Shown in pieces: positions 44,786-54,880 of a stretch of 64,000 bases of DNA; position 1 is the first letter of the stretch, and each line of letters opens with the position of its first letter. The notes beneath the pieces are model-generated. The model was given only the letters and a program-made list of their open reading frames with translations, had not been told where the DNA came from and searched no databases. Source of the DNA: Selaginella moellendorffii (taxonomy: Eukaryota; Streptophyta; Lycopodiopsida; Selaginellales; Selaginellaceae); the NCBI RefSeq assembly GCF_000143415.4, contig NW_003314311.1, positions 124,001 to 188,000 of the forward strand, read 5' to 3'. Position numbers and translations under genes: made by a program.

Positions 44786-44860
44786 GCGAGCGGCGCTACG
44801 AGCAGTTGTGGTGTTGCGAGCGGCGCTACGAGTAGTTGCGGTGTTGCGAGCGGCACTATC
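44786..44860 (+). repeat. Short tandem repeat, ~36-bp unit
   Basis: gcgagcggcgctacgag is repeated with (c/t)agttg(t/c)ggtgtt spacers, two full units and a partial third. It gives artificial reading frames (SSCGVASGAT). Confidence 0.75.
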
Positions 44861-46966
44861 TTTGGTGTGGCTACCGCTTCCTCTTGATATTCAGCACTTG
44901 TGCTTCCTGGTATGTTCACCATGGAATGGCTTAGGACCACATTTAGAAATGGCATGAGGCCACATGCCATCTTGGGCCCTTGCAATTTCATGGCTAGCGT
45001 ATTGTCATGTATGTTTTTACTTGCCTGCAGCTGTGTGTATATCAAGATGGCATGAGGCCTCATGCCAATTTTGTGAATGCGAAATTTCACATGGGTGTCA
45101 ATAGCATGTTTGAATAATGGCATGTGGCCTCATGCTATTGAGGTTGTTTGGTATGTTATGATTTAGGCCATTCTCCAATCATTTTTTGTATAGTCTTAAC
45201 TTCTTTTCTGCACTTTCAGAATGGCCTTCAGGGTTGGGGAAAAGGTTTACATTTTGAATGGTGGGAAGAGAGTTGCAAAAGGGACCCTTGTGTCTATGGA
45301 TCGGAACTTTGTTATACACTATCAAAGGCTTGGGGAAGGCAATGCTGCTGTATCAGTAGAGACTGTTTTTGATGGGAATGTGGTCGCTATTGAACGAGGA
45401 GAGATGGTCGTCGGGGTAAATGTTGTTGTTGCCTTGAAAAATCTTCAGAAGAAAGCAGATGTTGGGGACAGCGCAAGTGCAACGCATGTTCCCTTCGTGG
45501 ATCTTAAGAAACCGTGCTACATGGATTCAGGCAAAGGTGTTTCTAAACAACCCCGAGGGGGAGGTGGTAGCTGAGGGCTTAGCCACAGTTGTCGATCCAA
45601 AAGATGCGGTTGCTAATCAAGAATTGGGCTGGGATGATATTGGAGTTGCGATTTTAGAGGTTGTTGACACAGAAGAAAACAGTCTGACTATTGGAAGCAT
45701 TGTGCGGTGGAAATTGAGGCACTTAGTGTTTGAGAATGTGAAGGATTCACAATCAAACACCACTACAACTGATGACAGAACATCTCTTCATGGGAAAAGA
45801 AAGTACACCTTCCTAAAGCGCAGCCAAAGGGATCTGAGCAACGAACCGAAAAGGCAGAAAATGGCGATGGAGGTTCGAATGGTCTCGACAGTTGCTTGTT
45901 GCAAGAGGAGGTGCTGTCAACATGCTGATTGGGATGCTATTGAAGAGGAGAGAGCAAGATACAAGACATTGTCCTGGAAGGCAGCTCGCAATTTTGTGTA
46001 TGAGGCATTACGGTCATCTGTTGATGCTTCAGAACATCAGGTGGGGGGCATGGTCTTCCAGAGGGGTTTGGTCTGCATGAAGGCATGGAGAATCATTTAT
46101 GGAGTCCCTCGAACCACATTCTACAGAATCAAAACTGAGTTCGAGGAACAAAGGGTTCAACAGGCAGTCCATGGGAACGACGGTACGCACAAAACCAGGG
46201 GTCATGTTGTATATGGAGAGGCAATCTTCAAGAGGTTTGTCGAGACATGTAGCGAGCAGCAACCACATAAAACCCGCCTCTTGGAAGATGGAACACGAGA
46301 CACCCAACGAGTTCTCCCTTCTATGTATACCAAGGGGGCCATATTGGAAGATGTGAATCGAGAACTCCAGAGTAATGGCTACAGGAAGCTAAGCCAATCT
46401 AGATTTAGTAGATTGTGGAGCAACAGGTTCAGGGATGTGAGTATAGGAAAGTACTCCAGCTTTTCAAAGTGTGACGAGTGCACTGCTATCAAAATGGCTT
46501 TGTCGAAGAATTCTTGCAGCGCTCAAGAGCGAGAGACGTTGGTTAGAAGGCGGCTCGACCACAACATCGAGCAGAGAAGCTGTAGGACTGCATATTATCA
46601 TAACAGGATTCTCTCCATGGAGAGACCTGACTCTTACCTCTGCATCATCCACGACAAAATGGACCAGAAAAAGACGTGCTTACCTCGACTCAATCCTGCC
46701 CCCAAGGCAATCTCTTCATCCATGCAGCTGCCTGTGTCTCTGTTTGGCATAATTGCTCATGGGCATGGTGCCCAGAACTATGGGAACTTCTTTGTACCTC
46801 TATGGGGTGGCAGGGGTGCAAACATGATGATTGCGTCCCTAGCAAAACACTTAAGGTCTCTGCAAAGTGCGCAGACTGAGCTGAACGGCCAACCCTTGCA
46901 TAAGGCCCTTGTCGATCGAACCCCATACAGGGTTCAGCTGGAGGAGGAGCAAAGGCTTGCAGTATT

Positions 46967-47045
46967 GCGTGGGGCCCCATGCCATCCCAGTGAATATGTT
47001 GGCCGTCAGATTGTAGGGTTATCACGTGAGGCCTCATGCCATTCC
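46967..47045 (+). repeat. Two palindrome copies inside the DDE coding sequence
   Basis: gcgtggggccccatgccatc (46967-46986) and cacgtgaggcctcatgccat (47023-47042). They encode RGAPCHPSE and REASCHSDE, between the second half of the core and the DN motif. Either they are exonised, or they mark tiny retained introns, which would be under 60 nt and in frame. Confidence 0.7.
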
Positions 47046-48276
47046 GACGAGGCTGGTCGCCCGGTGAATGCACAGCCTCATCCAAACGAAGCAGAATCTC
47101 AAGGAAGTTCTTGCGGCCAATGTGGCCTTCCACCCCATCTTCTGCTCCAAACAGACAATGCTGGCAGTGAGAACAAAAACATGTACGTCTTCGCGTACTT
47201 GGCGATGCTTGTTGCCAAAGGCATATTTGAAACGGTTACACTTGGCTTTCTCATGGTTGGGCACACTCATGAAGACGTCGATGCCATGTTCAGTCACCTG
47301 GCAGAGTCCCTCCAGCGATCCAATGTCCTCACCCTCCCACAACTCTACGATGAATTCCAAAATTGCATCAAAGGCACTGTTGAAGCTGGACTTCTGACAG
47401 AGGTTCCAGACTTTAAGGGGTTTGTAAGAGGCTACATCAGAGACGGATCCGAAACGCTGATTGGCCACTCCAAGCCTCTTCAGTTTCATTTCAGCATGTG
47501 TGACGGTGCTCCAGTGATGAGGTACAAGATGAGAGAATGGGACACAGTGTGGCTGCCAGTGGACGGCATTGAACTCTTCAAGAGAGATCCCATAACTGGG
47601 GAACCTATGATTCCTCAGGGTTCCCCACGGCCGATGCACCCGGATGGACTCAAAGACCAGGAAAGTATAGTGGCCGGGATTAGACAGCATATTGCCTTCT
47701 GGAAGAGGGGGTTGGTGTTTGGTGGAGAATCCTATTTTAAGAGGTGCAAACCTTTGCTCGAATACTGGGAGAAGATTATATCTGCTATCCAAAATGGGCC
47801 GGTTGTATATGAAGAATTGGAAGAGTCCTTTTGGCCAGAACCCAGAGCACTAGATAGTAGCGGAACAATGTCCTCTGGAAATGCAGTGACAGATAACGAT
47901 GTTGAGGATCACTATTGTGGGCCGAGGAACAAGAAGCCGGATTCAGCATTCAATCTAGTACAGGTCTGCAAAGGAATGGTCGTGCTTGTCAGACCCAGTA
48001 ATAAAAAACAAATGATATGGGTGGGGCGCTGCATCACTGATGCAAAGGAGGACGCGGAAACTAACTCCTTCAATGTAACTGTGGAGTGGTTCAAGCCAAG
48101 TTCCGGATATACGAAGGATTGCCTAGAAAAGAGATGGGTGCTGAATCCAAGGGATCCCAGCATGAGCATATCGGTGGATAATGTTGTGCATGGTTGGATG
48201 CGGAAGCAGAGTGCCACCATCACCTTGCCAGACCATGCAAGAGATGCAGCAAGAGCATTCATAACCCGGGTTCAAG

Positions 48277-48328
48277 GTGAGATTCATGAATATTCCTTTA
48301 CTAAGTTTCTAATGTATTTTATTTCAAG
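48277..48328 (+). other. 52-nt phase-1 intron of the DDE gene
   Basis: Starts GTGAGATTC, ends TTATTTCAAG. Splicing changes the C-terminus from HEYSFTK... to GEQSESESEEA followed by TGA. This intron has no palindrome, but one (48362-48385) begins inside the stop codon. Confidence 0.6.
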
Positions 48329-48535
48329 GTGAACAATCCGAATCTGAATCAGAGGAGGCGTGATGGCATGTGGCCTTACGCCATTCCTAGGTGAGATGAT
48401 ATAAATAACAAGTATAAATTCTTAGTTGTTCTAGCAAATCTTACTTAAAGTTCAAGGTGAACAAGCCGAATATGAATTCATCGGATTGTTATAACAAATT
48501 GCGAGGTGATGGCATGAGGCGATACGCCATTTGAG
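48325..48535 (+). repeat. Duplicated terminal-exon module with palindromes
   Basis: Two direct copies of tcaaggtgaacaa(t/g)ccgaat are each followed by a palindrome (48362-48385 and 48508-48531). Copy 1 is the last exon of the DDE gene. Copy 2 begins at ~48452. A third copy is inverted at 51600-51661. Confidence 0.7.
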
Positions 48536-48670
48536 AGTGGTAGCCATTCCTATATGAGGTGAGTGAAGTATTTATTAGAAATACCTCATTCAATTGTGCA
48601 CTTCTAAGTCTTGGTCCACTTAGTATTGTTTGCATGTTTTTATTTTAATTCTTTCTCTAAAATGTTATTT

Positions 48671-48885
48671 AGCATGTGGCTTCATGCCATTGCTCTCCAC
48701 AATCATGCATTGAATTTCTATCCTTGCATAATACTTCTCCATATATATAGCATGTGCGCACATGTGATATGGTTCATTAGGCCTGATATAGTGTGTGAGG
48801 TAAAACAAAGATGATGTGACATATGCATTTACCAATCACACGTTCATAAATCTAATAATATGGCGTGTGGCCCATATTAATGGCA
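48671..48885. repeat. Degenerate palindromes
   Basis: agcatgtggcttcatgccat (48671-48690), tatagcatgtgcgcacatgt (about 48747-48766) and tatggcgtgtggcccatatt (about 48859-48878) are imperfect members of the family. Confidence 0.5.
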
Positions 48886-49171
48886 CATAAACCCATATTG
48901 TGGGCTTACGTGCTTTATGTACCATCATTCCCTTGCAGCGTGTGTTGGTTTCCTTTTATAACACAACGAACACCATATTTTAGGGTGAAGAGCGTTCTCA
49001 TGGCAAGCACAAAATCTGTAAGTGAGGCAGAAAAGGAGACGGAGAAGGAGATAGGTGAAGATATAGAATATATAAGTCTTCCAAACTCCCCGTACTATAC
49101 TCCAGGTGATCATTTTTCTGAACAAACGGCAACATTAACAACTATCGAGAACGCCCCAGTAACGTCAGAAA

Positions 49172-49961
49172 TGTGAGACACAAAATCCCTAGGCCCCAAA
49201 GTGGAGCCGGAAGGGCGCCACATGGTAGTGGCTGAAGCGAGAGCCAAACGAGCGTAACACGTTTGGACCAAAAGCTCCGACTTGAAAAGTCAAGAGCGGG
49301 AGTGGAACTCCCAACGAAGTGCTCGAGGAACGAGCACGAAGCGAGCAAAAAGCAAGGCTCCAAAAAGGGACCCAAAAGGACCAACACATGACACGTGGGA
49401 GTGTCCGAGATGGAGTCCGAGATGGAGTCCGAAGTGGAGTCCGAGGTGGACCCGAGATGGACCCGAGTTGGAGTCCGAAGTGGAGTCCGAGATGGAGTCC
49501 GAGATGGAGTCCGAGGTGGACCCAAGATGGACCCGAAATGGAGTCCGAGATGGAGTCCGAGATGGACCCGAGATGGAGTCCGAGATGGAGTCCGAGATGG
49601 ACCCGAGATGGTCCCGAGATGGAGTCCGAGATGGAGTCCGAGATGGAGTCCGAGGTGGACCCAAGATGGACCCGAAATGGAGTCCAAGATGGAGTCCGAG
49701 ATGGACCCGAGATGGAGTCCGAGATGGAGTCCGAGATGGACCCGAGATGGACCCGAGATGGAGTCCGAGATGGAGTCCGAGATGGAGTCCGAGGTGGACC
49801 CAAGATGGACCCGAAATGGAGTCCGAGATGGAGTCCGAGATGGACCCGAGATGGAGTCTGAGATGGAGTCTGAGATGGACCCGAGATGGACCCGAGATGG
49901 AGTCCGAGATGGAGTCCGAGATGGAGTCCGAGATGGAGTCCGAAGTCGAGACCGAGACCGG

Positions 49962-49993
<32 letters not shown>

Positions 49994-51095
49994 TTGGGAC
50001 CGAGACCGAGACCGAGGCCAAGGCCGAGACCGAGCCCGAGCCCGAGTCCGAGTCCGAATCCGAGTCCGAGTCCGAGTCCGAGTTCGAGTCCGGAGCCTGA
50101 GAGGGTGAAAGCCCAAAGCGTTCGTCTCCCAGACCCTGGGGGGTTTGGTGAGCTCCAAAAGTATAGTAGGGGGAGGACTGCAGTGGAGCCAATTTGGCCA
50201 GGAAAGGCCAGTTTGGCCCAGGAAGGCCGGACCCAGTGTTGGGTGATGAGCTGCCCACTGGGAAGTCCAAGACTAGAGTGAACACAAACCGACAAGCGGG
50301 GTAGCTTGGTGAAGTGTTCAAGAGCCGGCTCTAGTTCCCCCGGGAGATCGACTGGCCGATGCTCCCAGTCCAAGTGTGGGTGGCACTACCTACTTGGATA
50401 CCTGGTGTGGCTCAACGGAACCCGCTCTAAGCCCATGGCTAGAGCACCCAAGGGCAGAAGGCGAGGAGAGTACCCAGGTGGCTCGCGTAAGGCCACGGTG
50501 TTCCGAAATGTTGTCCCAAAGGCCCAGACTGTGGAAAGGAAGAGGAGCAGTCCTCTGGGGTAGTGACCAAGGACACAGTCGTGTGGTGAGGAAGTCCCAG
50601 AGGACTGTGGGACTTAGTGGTCGGGCCTGTGGGTCTCGATCCAGTGGCAGTGTTGGCAAACACGGCCAGGGGCAGAAAGGGACTTAGTGGGGACTGACAG
50701 AGGGATATTGGGGAAGGCTATTCCCCTTGTCGGTGGGCATCCTAAGGATGCTAAGGAGTGGATCTGAGATGACCACTCACGGATGGTTTGCCTAGTCTTG
50801 GAGAGCCAAGACGGTGATGCAAGTGGTATTGGACTACCAGTGTGGCAAAGGTGATTGGGCATGGCCTTAGCGTAACGGGCTGCTATGTCGGTGGTACCTT
50901 TGAGTGTCAATCATAGGATCGGACACGTGGAGCACTTGGACCAAGTGCAAATGTTGAGTGGCATGGATGCCATTCTCGGGGCTAGCAAGTCCCAAGTCCT
51001 GGATTGGACTTATGGAGGTTGTGAATGAGACTCCTCCAAGTGGTCAGAGGTGTGGTTAAGTGACTAAAGTAGAATGGAAAATTTAGTCGCTTACA
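49172..51095 (-). mobile_element. Solo LTR of the LARD-like family, with target duplication
   Basis: 1,924 bp from TGTGAGACAC to CGCTTACA, matching both ends of the LTR at 27228-29016 in reverse. It is flanked by AGAAA at 49167-49171 and 51096-51100, a perfect 5-bp duplication. No internal region is present, so it arose by recombination between the two LTRs of a full insertion. It contains the minisatellite at 49403-50100 and the longest artificial frames of the window (up to 394 codons). Confidence 0.92.
49403..50100. repeat. Minisatellite in the solo LTR
   Basis: A reverse-orientation 12-bp array (gagatggagtcc with gagatggacccg variants) merges into a hexamer array (gagacc/gagtcc) near 49945. 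About 700 bp, the longest of the three copies. Higher-order repeats of ~145 bp can be seen (ggacccaagatggacccgaa occurs three times). Confidence 0.9.
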
Positions 51096-51192
51096 AGAAA
51101 CAACAATCCAAAGCAAAACAACTGACCCGGAGAAGGATGATAGTACCGCTGAGAGTACCAAAAAGGAGGTGTCCACTAGCGCTTAGGCTTAT

Positions 51193-51305
51193 AATGGCGT
51201 GTGCCCTCATGCCATTTACTTGATCACCAAATACCTTTTTCCCTTTGCACTAGTATATCTTAATACCGGTCTGAGAAATAGAATGGCATGTGCCCTCAGG
51301 CCTTT
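51193..51305. repeat. Palindrome copies at 51.2-51.3 kb
   Basis: Copies at 51193-51216 and 51282-51305 (the second with one arm altered), just beyond the small frame's stop codon. The third, inverted exon module with its half-palindrome lies at 51600-51661. Confidence 0.75.
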
Positions 51306-51309
51306 TACT

Positions 51310-51860
51310 AAATCACCTTTGAAAGAAATGCAAGCCTCTATGTCGTAAAAAAAAGGTACTAGAGAAATTCCTTAATAATATAAATGTTATTTAGTTTCAT
51401 GAAAATACACTAAGGGTCAAATGAGTTAAATGACTTCTTCAGACTAGCAATGCCTCTTGCTACACCTTCACAATTAGATTCGTTAGAAAAAGATAACATT
51501 GAATAATATCTAAATGTTCTCACCATTAAGTTATATGTCTGGCTAATAGGAATGACGTTCATCTTGGAAAGCTCACCACACGCTCAATGAACAAACAAAT
51601 AGTGTGTGCGCGCATGCCATCGCTCTTCTTTAGCTTCAGATTCGGCTTGTTCACCTTGACAATGAGATTTATTATACAACCAGATGGACTCAGTCTGGAC
51701 ATAAAGTCACCGCGCTAGTCACCATGCCCCAGATATGTCTAGCCCCTAGACAAAAAACATATAATTTCACGTCATTTTCAAATACTTGAAAATTTGTACC
51801 TAGTCCCATTTTACTGAATAAATCCCACTTTAACGAAATAGAGCATAAACTCTAGAAAAG
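51310..51860. other. Unassigned spacer and possible right end of the palindrome block
   Basis: AT-rich, no gene. The last palindrome-like sequence is at about 51601-51624. No clear terminal inverted repeat was recognised that would close an element here. Confidence 0.4.
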
Positions 51861-52480
51861 AAAGTGGGTAAAGAAAGAAATATGTAGGTGTAAAGTTTGA
51901 AGATAGGTAGGAAAACCCAAACCTTGATATAAAAGAAAAAATGAAGAAAAGTGTGGAAAGAAAAAAAAATAGAAGAAAAAGAGTGAGTACCCAAAAAACT
52001 TAACCCATACCTAAATTTTGGCTCAGAAAAGTGTAATATGCAAATGCAATCTCATGATGACTTTAGGTATGCTCTAAAGATTGGCCAAAATCAAGAAAGA
52101 AAGATAGCTAGAAGAGAGGATGTATTGCCTAAAGGTGGTAAATGCAGAAATGATGAAAGATGGAGCCATATGGTGGAGTGCCGAGATGGTGGTGGTACTC
52201 TGAGAAGGTGGCCATCTCTAAAAGTGTTTGGCCTATGGTCTGATGTGTTGAATTGAAGAAAACCATAGTTGAAAAGGACAGCATTCACTAGTAAAGAGAG
52301 GTGGCATATGTCCACTGAGTGCTGGAGTAGGAGAAAGTGGCTTCAGCTTTTGTGGCCTCACCTAAGAACTCACTTAGTTGCCTTGAGTGAACAGATTCAC
52401 CTGGTTGGAAGAAAGTTGCTCCAGAAAAATTAGCATCTCATCGACAAATGGTCGGAATGATATCTTGAAAATAGCAAGTC
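51861..52480. repeat. Copy of the 34.7-35.5 kb repeat
   Basis: It shares 'aagtgtggaaag', 'gtgtaatatgcaaatgca', 'aagattggcc', 'aagaaagatggag' and 'cttgagtgaacag' in the same order as 34735-35480. Part of a gypsy LTR family, no coding content. Confidence 0.65.
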
Positions 52481-52491
52481 CAATTCACTCC

Positions 52492-52968
52492 ATGCTTCTA
52501 TCCCTTCGTTCTTTGGGCTATACACTCGGGAGTCATTCCATGCTCTAGTGCCATCACTCCTTGGCTCCATGCTTGGGAGTTTGGCACTGTTACTTTGTTC
52601 AGTGACCTAAGGCCCTGAAACTCGGATTCCGCACCACTATCCTTTAGACATGTGGCATGTGTCACGTGGCATATGACACATGGCACATAGAGGGTTTAGG
52701 TTCTACTCCATGGTTATCTTATGGTAAATCACCATAGAATAAAGGGTAAAAACCACGTGCGCTACAATCAAATACCTTGAATACTGCAAATACTTGGGCA
52801 AGATAATTGGATTGACAGGAGCAATAAGGCTGTAAATGTCTCTAAAGCACAACAAGAAGAGCCCTTAGCCAAAATAAATAGCCTAGAACCCTTTACCTTA
52901 TCCACAAGTTGCTCAAAGTTGTCTAAAATGCTAGTGATAAAGAGAAAAAAGGTGGGGGGTTCCAAATG
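52492..52968 (+). repeat. Long direct repeat, left copy
   Basis: About 475 bp nearly identical by eye to 53222-53695, from catgcttct(a/g)tccctt to gtgataaaga. It includes part of the dispersed LTR and ~230 bp of flanking sequence, so the pair arose by local duplication. Confidence 0.8.
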
Positions 52969-53502
52969 TATAGTAGGGAGAGTGGGTAGGTTAGGCATGG
53001 TTGACCAACCTGAGGCATAGTCTAGCTTTTGCTTGTGTGCCTGTCCTTGTTTTGCGTCTGGTTTGGGTTTAAGCCCAAGTTCTATTCCATGCTAGCTGGT
53101 GGAGTACCCATATCCTTGTGTTAGACCACTAGTATACCAAAATAGTGCCATACTCTATTTGGCTCCATTTTGCATGTTAGTTCTAGCATTGGGATGTTGG
53201 ATACTCTATAACTGTTCTAAGTCGCTCTATGCTTCTGTCCCTTCGCTCTTTGGGCTATACACTCGGGAGTCATTCCATGCTCCAGTGCCATCACTCCTTG
53301 GCTCCATGCTTGGGAGTTTGGCACTATTCCTTTGTTCAGTGGCCCAAGACCCTAAAACTCAGATTCCGCACCACTATCTTTTAGATATATGGCATGTGTC
53401 ACATGGCATATAACACATGGCACATAGAGGGTTTAGGTTCTACTCCATGGTTATCTTATAGTAAATCACTATAGAATAAAGGGTAAAAACCACATGTGCT
53501 AC
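52954..53502 (+). repeat. Copy of dispersed LTR family
   Basis: It starts tggggggttccaaatgtata and ends acatgtgctaca. It contains the landmarks listed for 17590-18165 and overlaps the right copy of the local duplication. Confidence 0.65.
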
Positions 53503-53695
53503 AACCAAATACCTTAAATACTACAAATACTTGGGCAAGATAATTGGATTGACAGGAGCAATAAGGCTGTAAATGTCTCTAAAACACAAAAAGAAGAGCC
53601 TTTAGCCAAAATAAATGGCCTAGAACCCTTTACCTTATCCACAAGTTGCTCAAAATTGCCTAAAAAGTCAGTGATAAAGAAAAAAAGGTTGTAAA
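53222..53695 (+). repeat. Long direct repeat, right copy
   Basis: Partner of 52492-52968. Confidence 0.8.
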
Positions 53696-53759
53696 TAGAA
53701 GGAGATATAGGCCTCAAGCACATATAACTATTGACCTTTAGGGGTAGAGTAACTATCAA

Positions 53760-54690
53760 CCTCTTGTGGTAACCAGTAATCAGTAACTAGTAACCAATAA
53801 CCTCTTTATTCTCATTCCTACTCTAGCACTTACTTTAGTGCCAACTCCTATTCTTGTGCCAACTCCTCTACTTACTCCAGTGCCAACTCCTACTTTCCTA
53901 AGCCTGCTCCTTTTACTCCTACACCTAGTCTTACTCCCTGAAGATTACTTCTTTCCCAAGAAACTCTAACCAAAGTTTAGCCCAAAAGAGAAAAATGAGT
54001 ACCCCAATCTTGATCTTTCACCATTTTTACTATAAGGAGGTTTATTAGAAAGACCTTAGCCTCATCTACCACATTACTCCAAGAATTTGCGATAAAAATG
54101 CCTCAATATCCTGCAAGATTCAAGAAAACATAGCCCAAAACACCAATTTTGTGGAAAAACATCTACGTATCACTAATCCAGATCAATACCAAGGCACCAT
54201 TGCTATTCTCTAAAAGCCTAGGACTAAAAGCACCTCTAGAAAAAAACAGCATGCAAAACAAAGCCCAAAGAAGCACGAATTCCTGCTACAAAGATGCCCC
54301 TATCTAGCTGGAGAAGAAAATCTTTTTACATGCCATAAATTTGCCTATATATAGCGCCAAAAATCACCACTACTTGTAGATCTAGGCTAGATCTATAAAC
54401 CCAAATACACTGTTTTGAGAAATTAGGCTGAGAATCTAGGCAAAAAAGTGAAAACCCCAAAATATTCACCAAACCTAACCAAGAAATGTTGTATCTCCTC
54501 AAATATTGCACAACTTGATGAGTGTTATACCTTGCCAGAAAGAAGAGCTTAAGACTTATCCAACATGCTCAAGATCAAGTAAAATTGCTATAAAAAGAAT
54601 AAAAAATCACTCTTCAAAATGTGAGACTGAAAGGAAAAGAGAGAAACTATGCCATAGAAAGCGATGCATAGTTATGCTAAATTAATTATT
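53760..54690. other. Simple-sequence-rich spacer
   Basis: A short (cagtaactagtaac)-type array at 53763-53795 like that at 35124, then ct-rich text with repeated ccaactcctac. No gene recognised. Confidence 0.45.
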
Positions 54691-54880
54691 TGTTAGGGAA
54701 GAAAAGGCACCTCCTCCAATGCTTGCTCAAACATGAGAAATGCTTCAATGCTCTTCATAAATGCCCCCTTTGCCCTTCTGGGGCTAGGGTTTTATACAAG
54801 GAAGATGGGGAACATTCCAAGAATCAAAATATTCCCTCTTTCACTCTCCCACTCTCTAAGTGGCCAAACCGTAATAGAAC
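54691..54880 (+). repeat. LTR-like repeat start, copy 2
   Basis: Matches 27040-27227, starting TGTTAGGGAAG. Unlike that copy, it continues uninterrupted to the right. Confidence 0.6.

Larger units (their letters stand above)
42361..45220. promoter_or_regulatory. Divergent intergenic region with repeated palindromes
   Basis: About 2.9 kb separate the start of the minus-strand gene from the start of the DDE gene, so both promoters should lie here. It holds a GC-rich tract with repeated gagcgcgatgc-type units (42480-42680) and palindromes at 43173-43196, 43411-43434, 44948-44971, 45046-45069 and 45116-45139. There is also a unit repeated three times (about 43032-43200, 43325-43440 and 44255-44360) made of a half-decayed palindrome (tatagcgtgtgggctcatgc) plus a better one, and a short tandem repeat at 44786-44856. 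Short plus-strand non-coding exons are possible near 44.9-45.2 kb. Confidence 0.5.
45221..48363 (+). pseudogene. DDE-type transposase-like protein (DUF7869-like), one frameshift
   Basis: ATG at 45221 opens an N-terminal part (FRVGEKVYILNGGKRVAKGT) that reads like a small beta-barrel domain. Near 45530 the frame shifts by one base and continues from 45459's frame to the C-terminus. Features in order: a K/R-rich stretch, CCKRRCC, a helix-rich region with a possible zinc site (FSKCDECTAIK), then the catalytic core. There, IHDKMDQ (D at 46653), LLLQTDNAGSENKN (D at 47154) and VGHTHEDVDAMFS (E at 47271) give a D-D-E set. The DN and GHTHED contexts match DUF7869-type RNase H-fold proteins of transposons. 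A 52-nt phase-1 intron (48277-48328) leads to a last exon ending TGA at 48361-48363. Two palindromes lie in the coding sequence (46967-46987 and 47023-47045). The gene is divergent from the ParB-like gene. Except for the single frameshift it looks intact. Confidence 0.65.
49000..51186 (+). pseudogene. Small open frame split by a solo LTR
   Basis: ATG at 49000 opens an acidic, K/E/S/T-rich frame (ASTKSVSEAEKETEKEIGED...). It runs into the solo LTR at 49172. If the LTR and one AGAAA copy are removed, the frame continues from 51101 for 27 more codons to TAG at 51184-51186. The whole would be about 85 residues, low-complexity and probably disordered. It may be a further exon of the transposon gene set, since palindromes lie on both sides. 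No family recognised. Confidence 0.45.

Noticed and set aside
49142-50373. Frames of up to 394 codons, arginine/serine-rich, resembling SR proteins
   Set aside because: The minisatellite of the solo LTR. The RS-like appearance is an accident of the repeat unit.
49172-51095. The solo LTR as right end of the 37-51 kb palindrome element
   Set aside because: Its ends, duplication and minisatellite belong to the LARD-like LTR family at 27-34 kb. It is a later insertion.
37766-51305. CRISPR-like array of palindromic repeats
   Set aside because: Spacing is irregular, copies lie in genes and introns, both arms vary, and the DNA is clearly eukaryotic.
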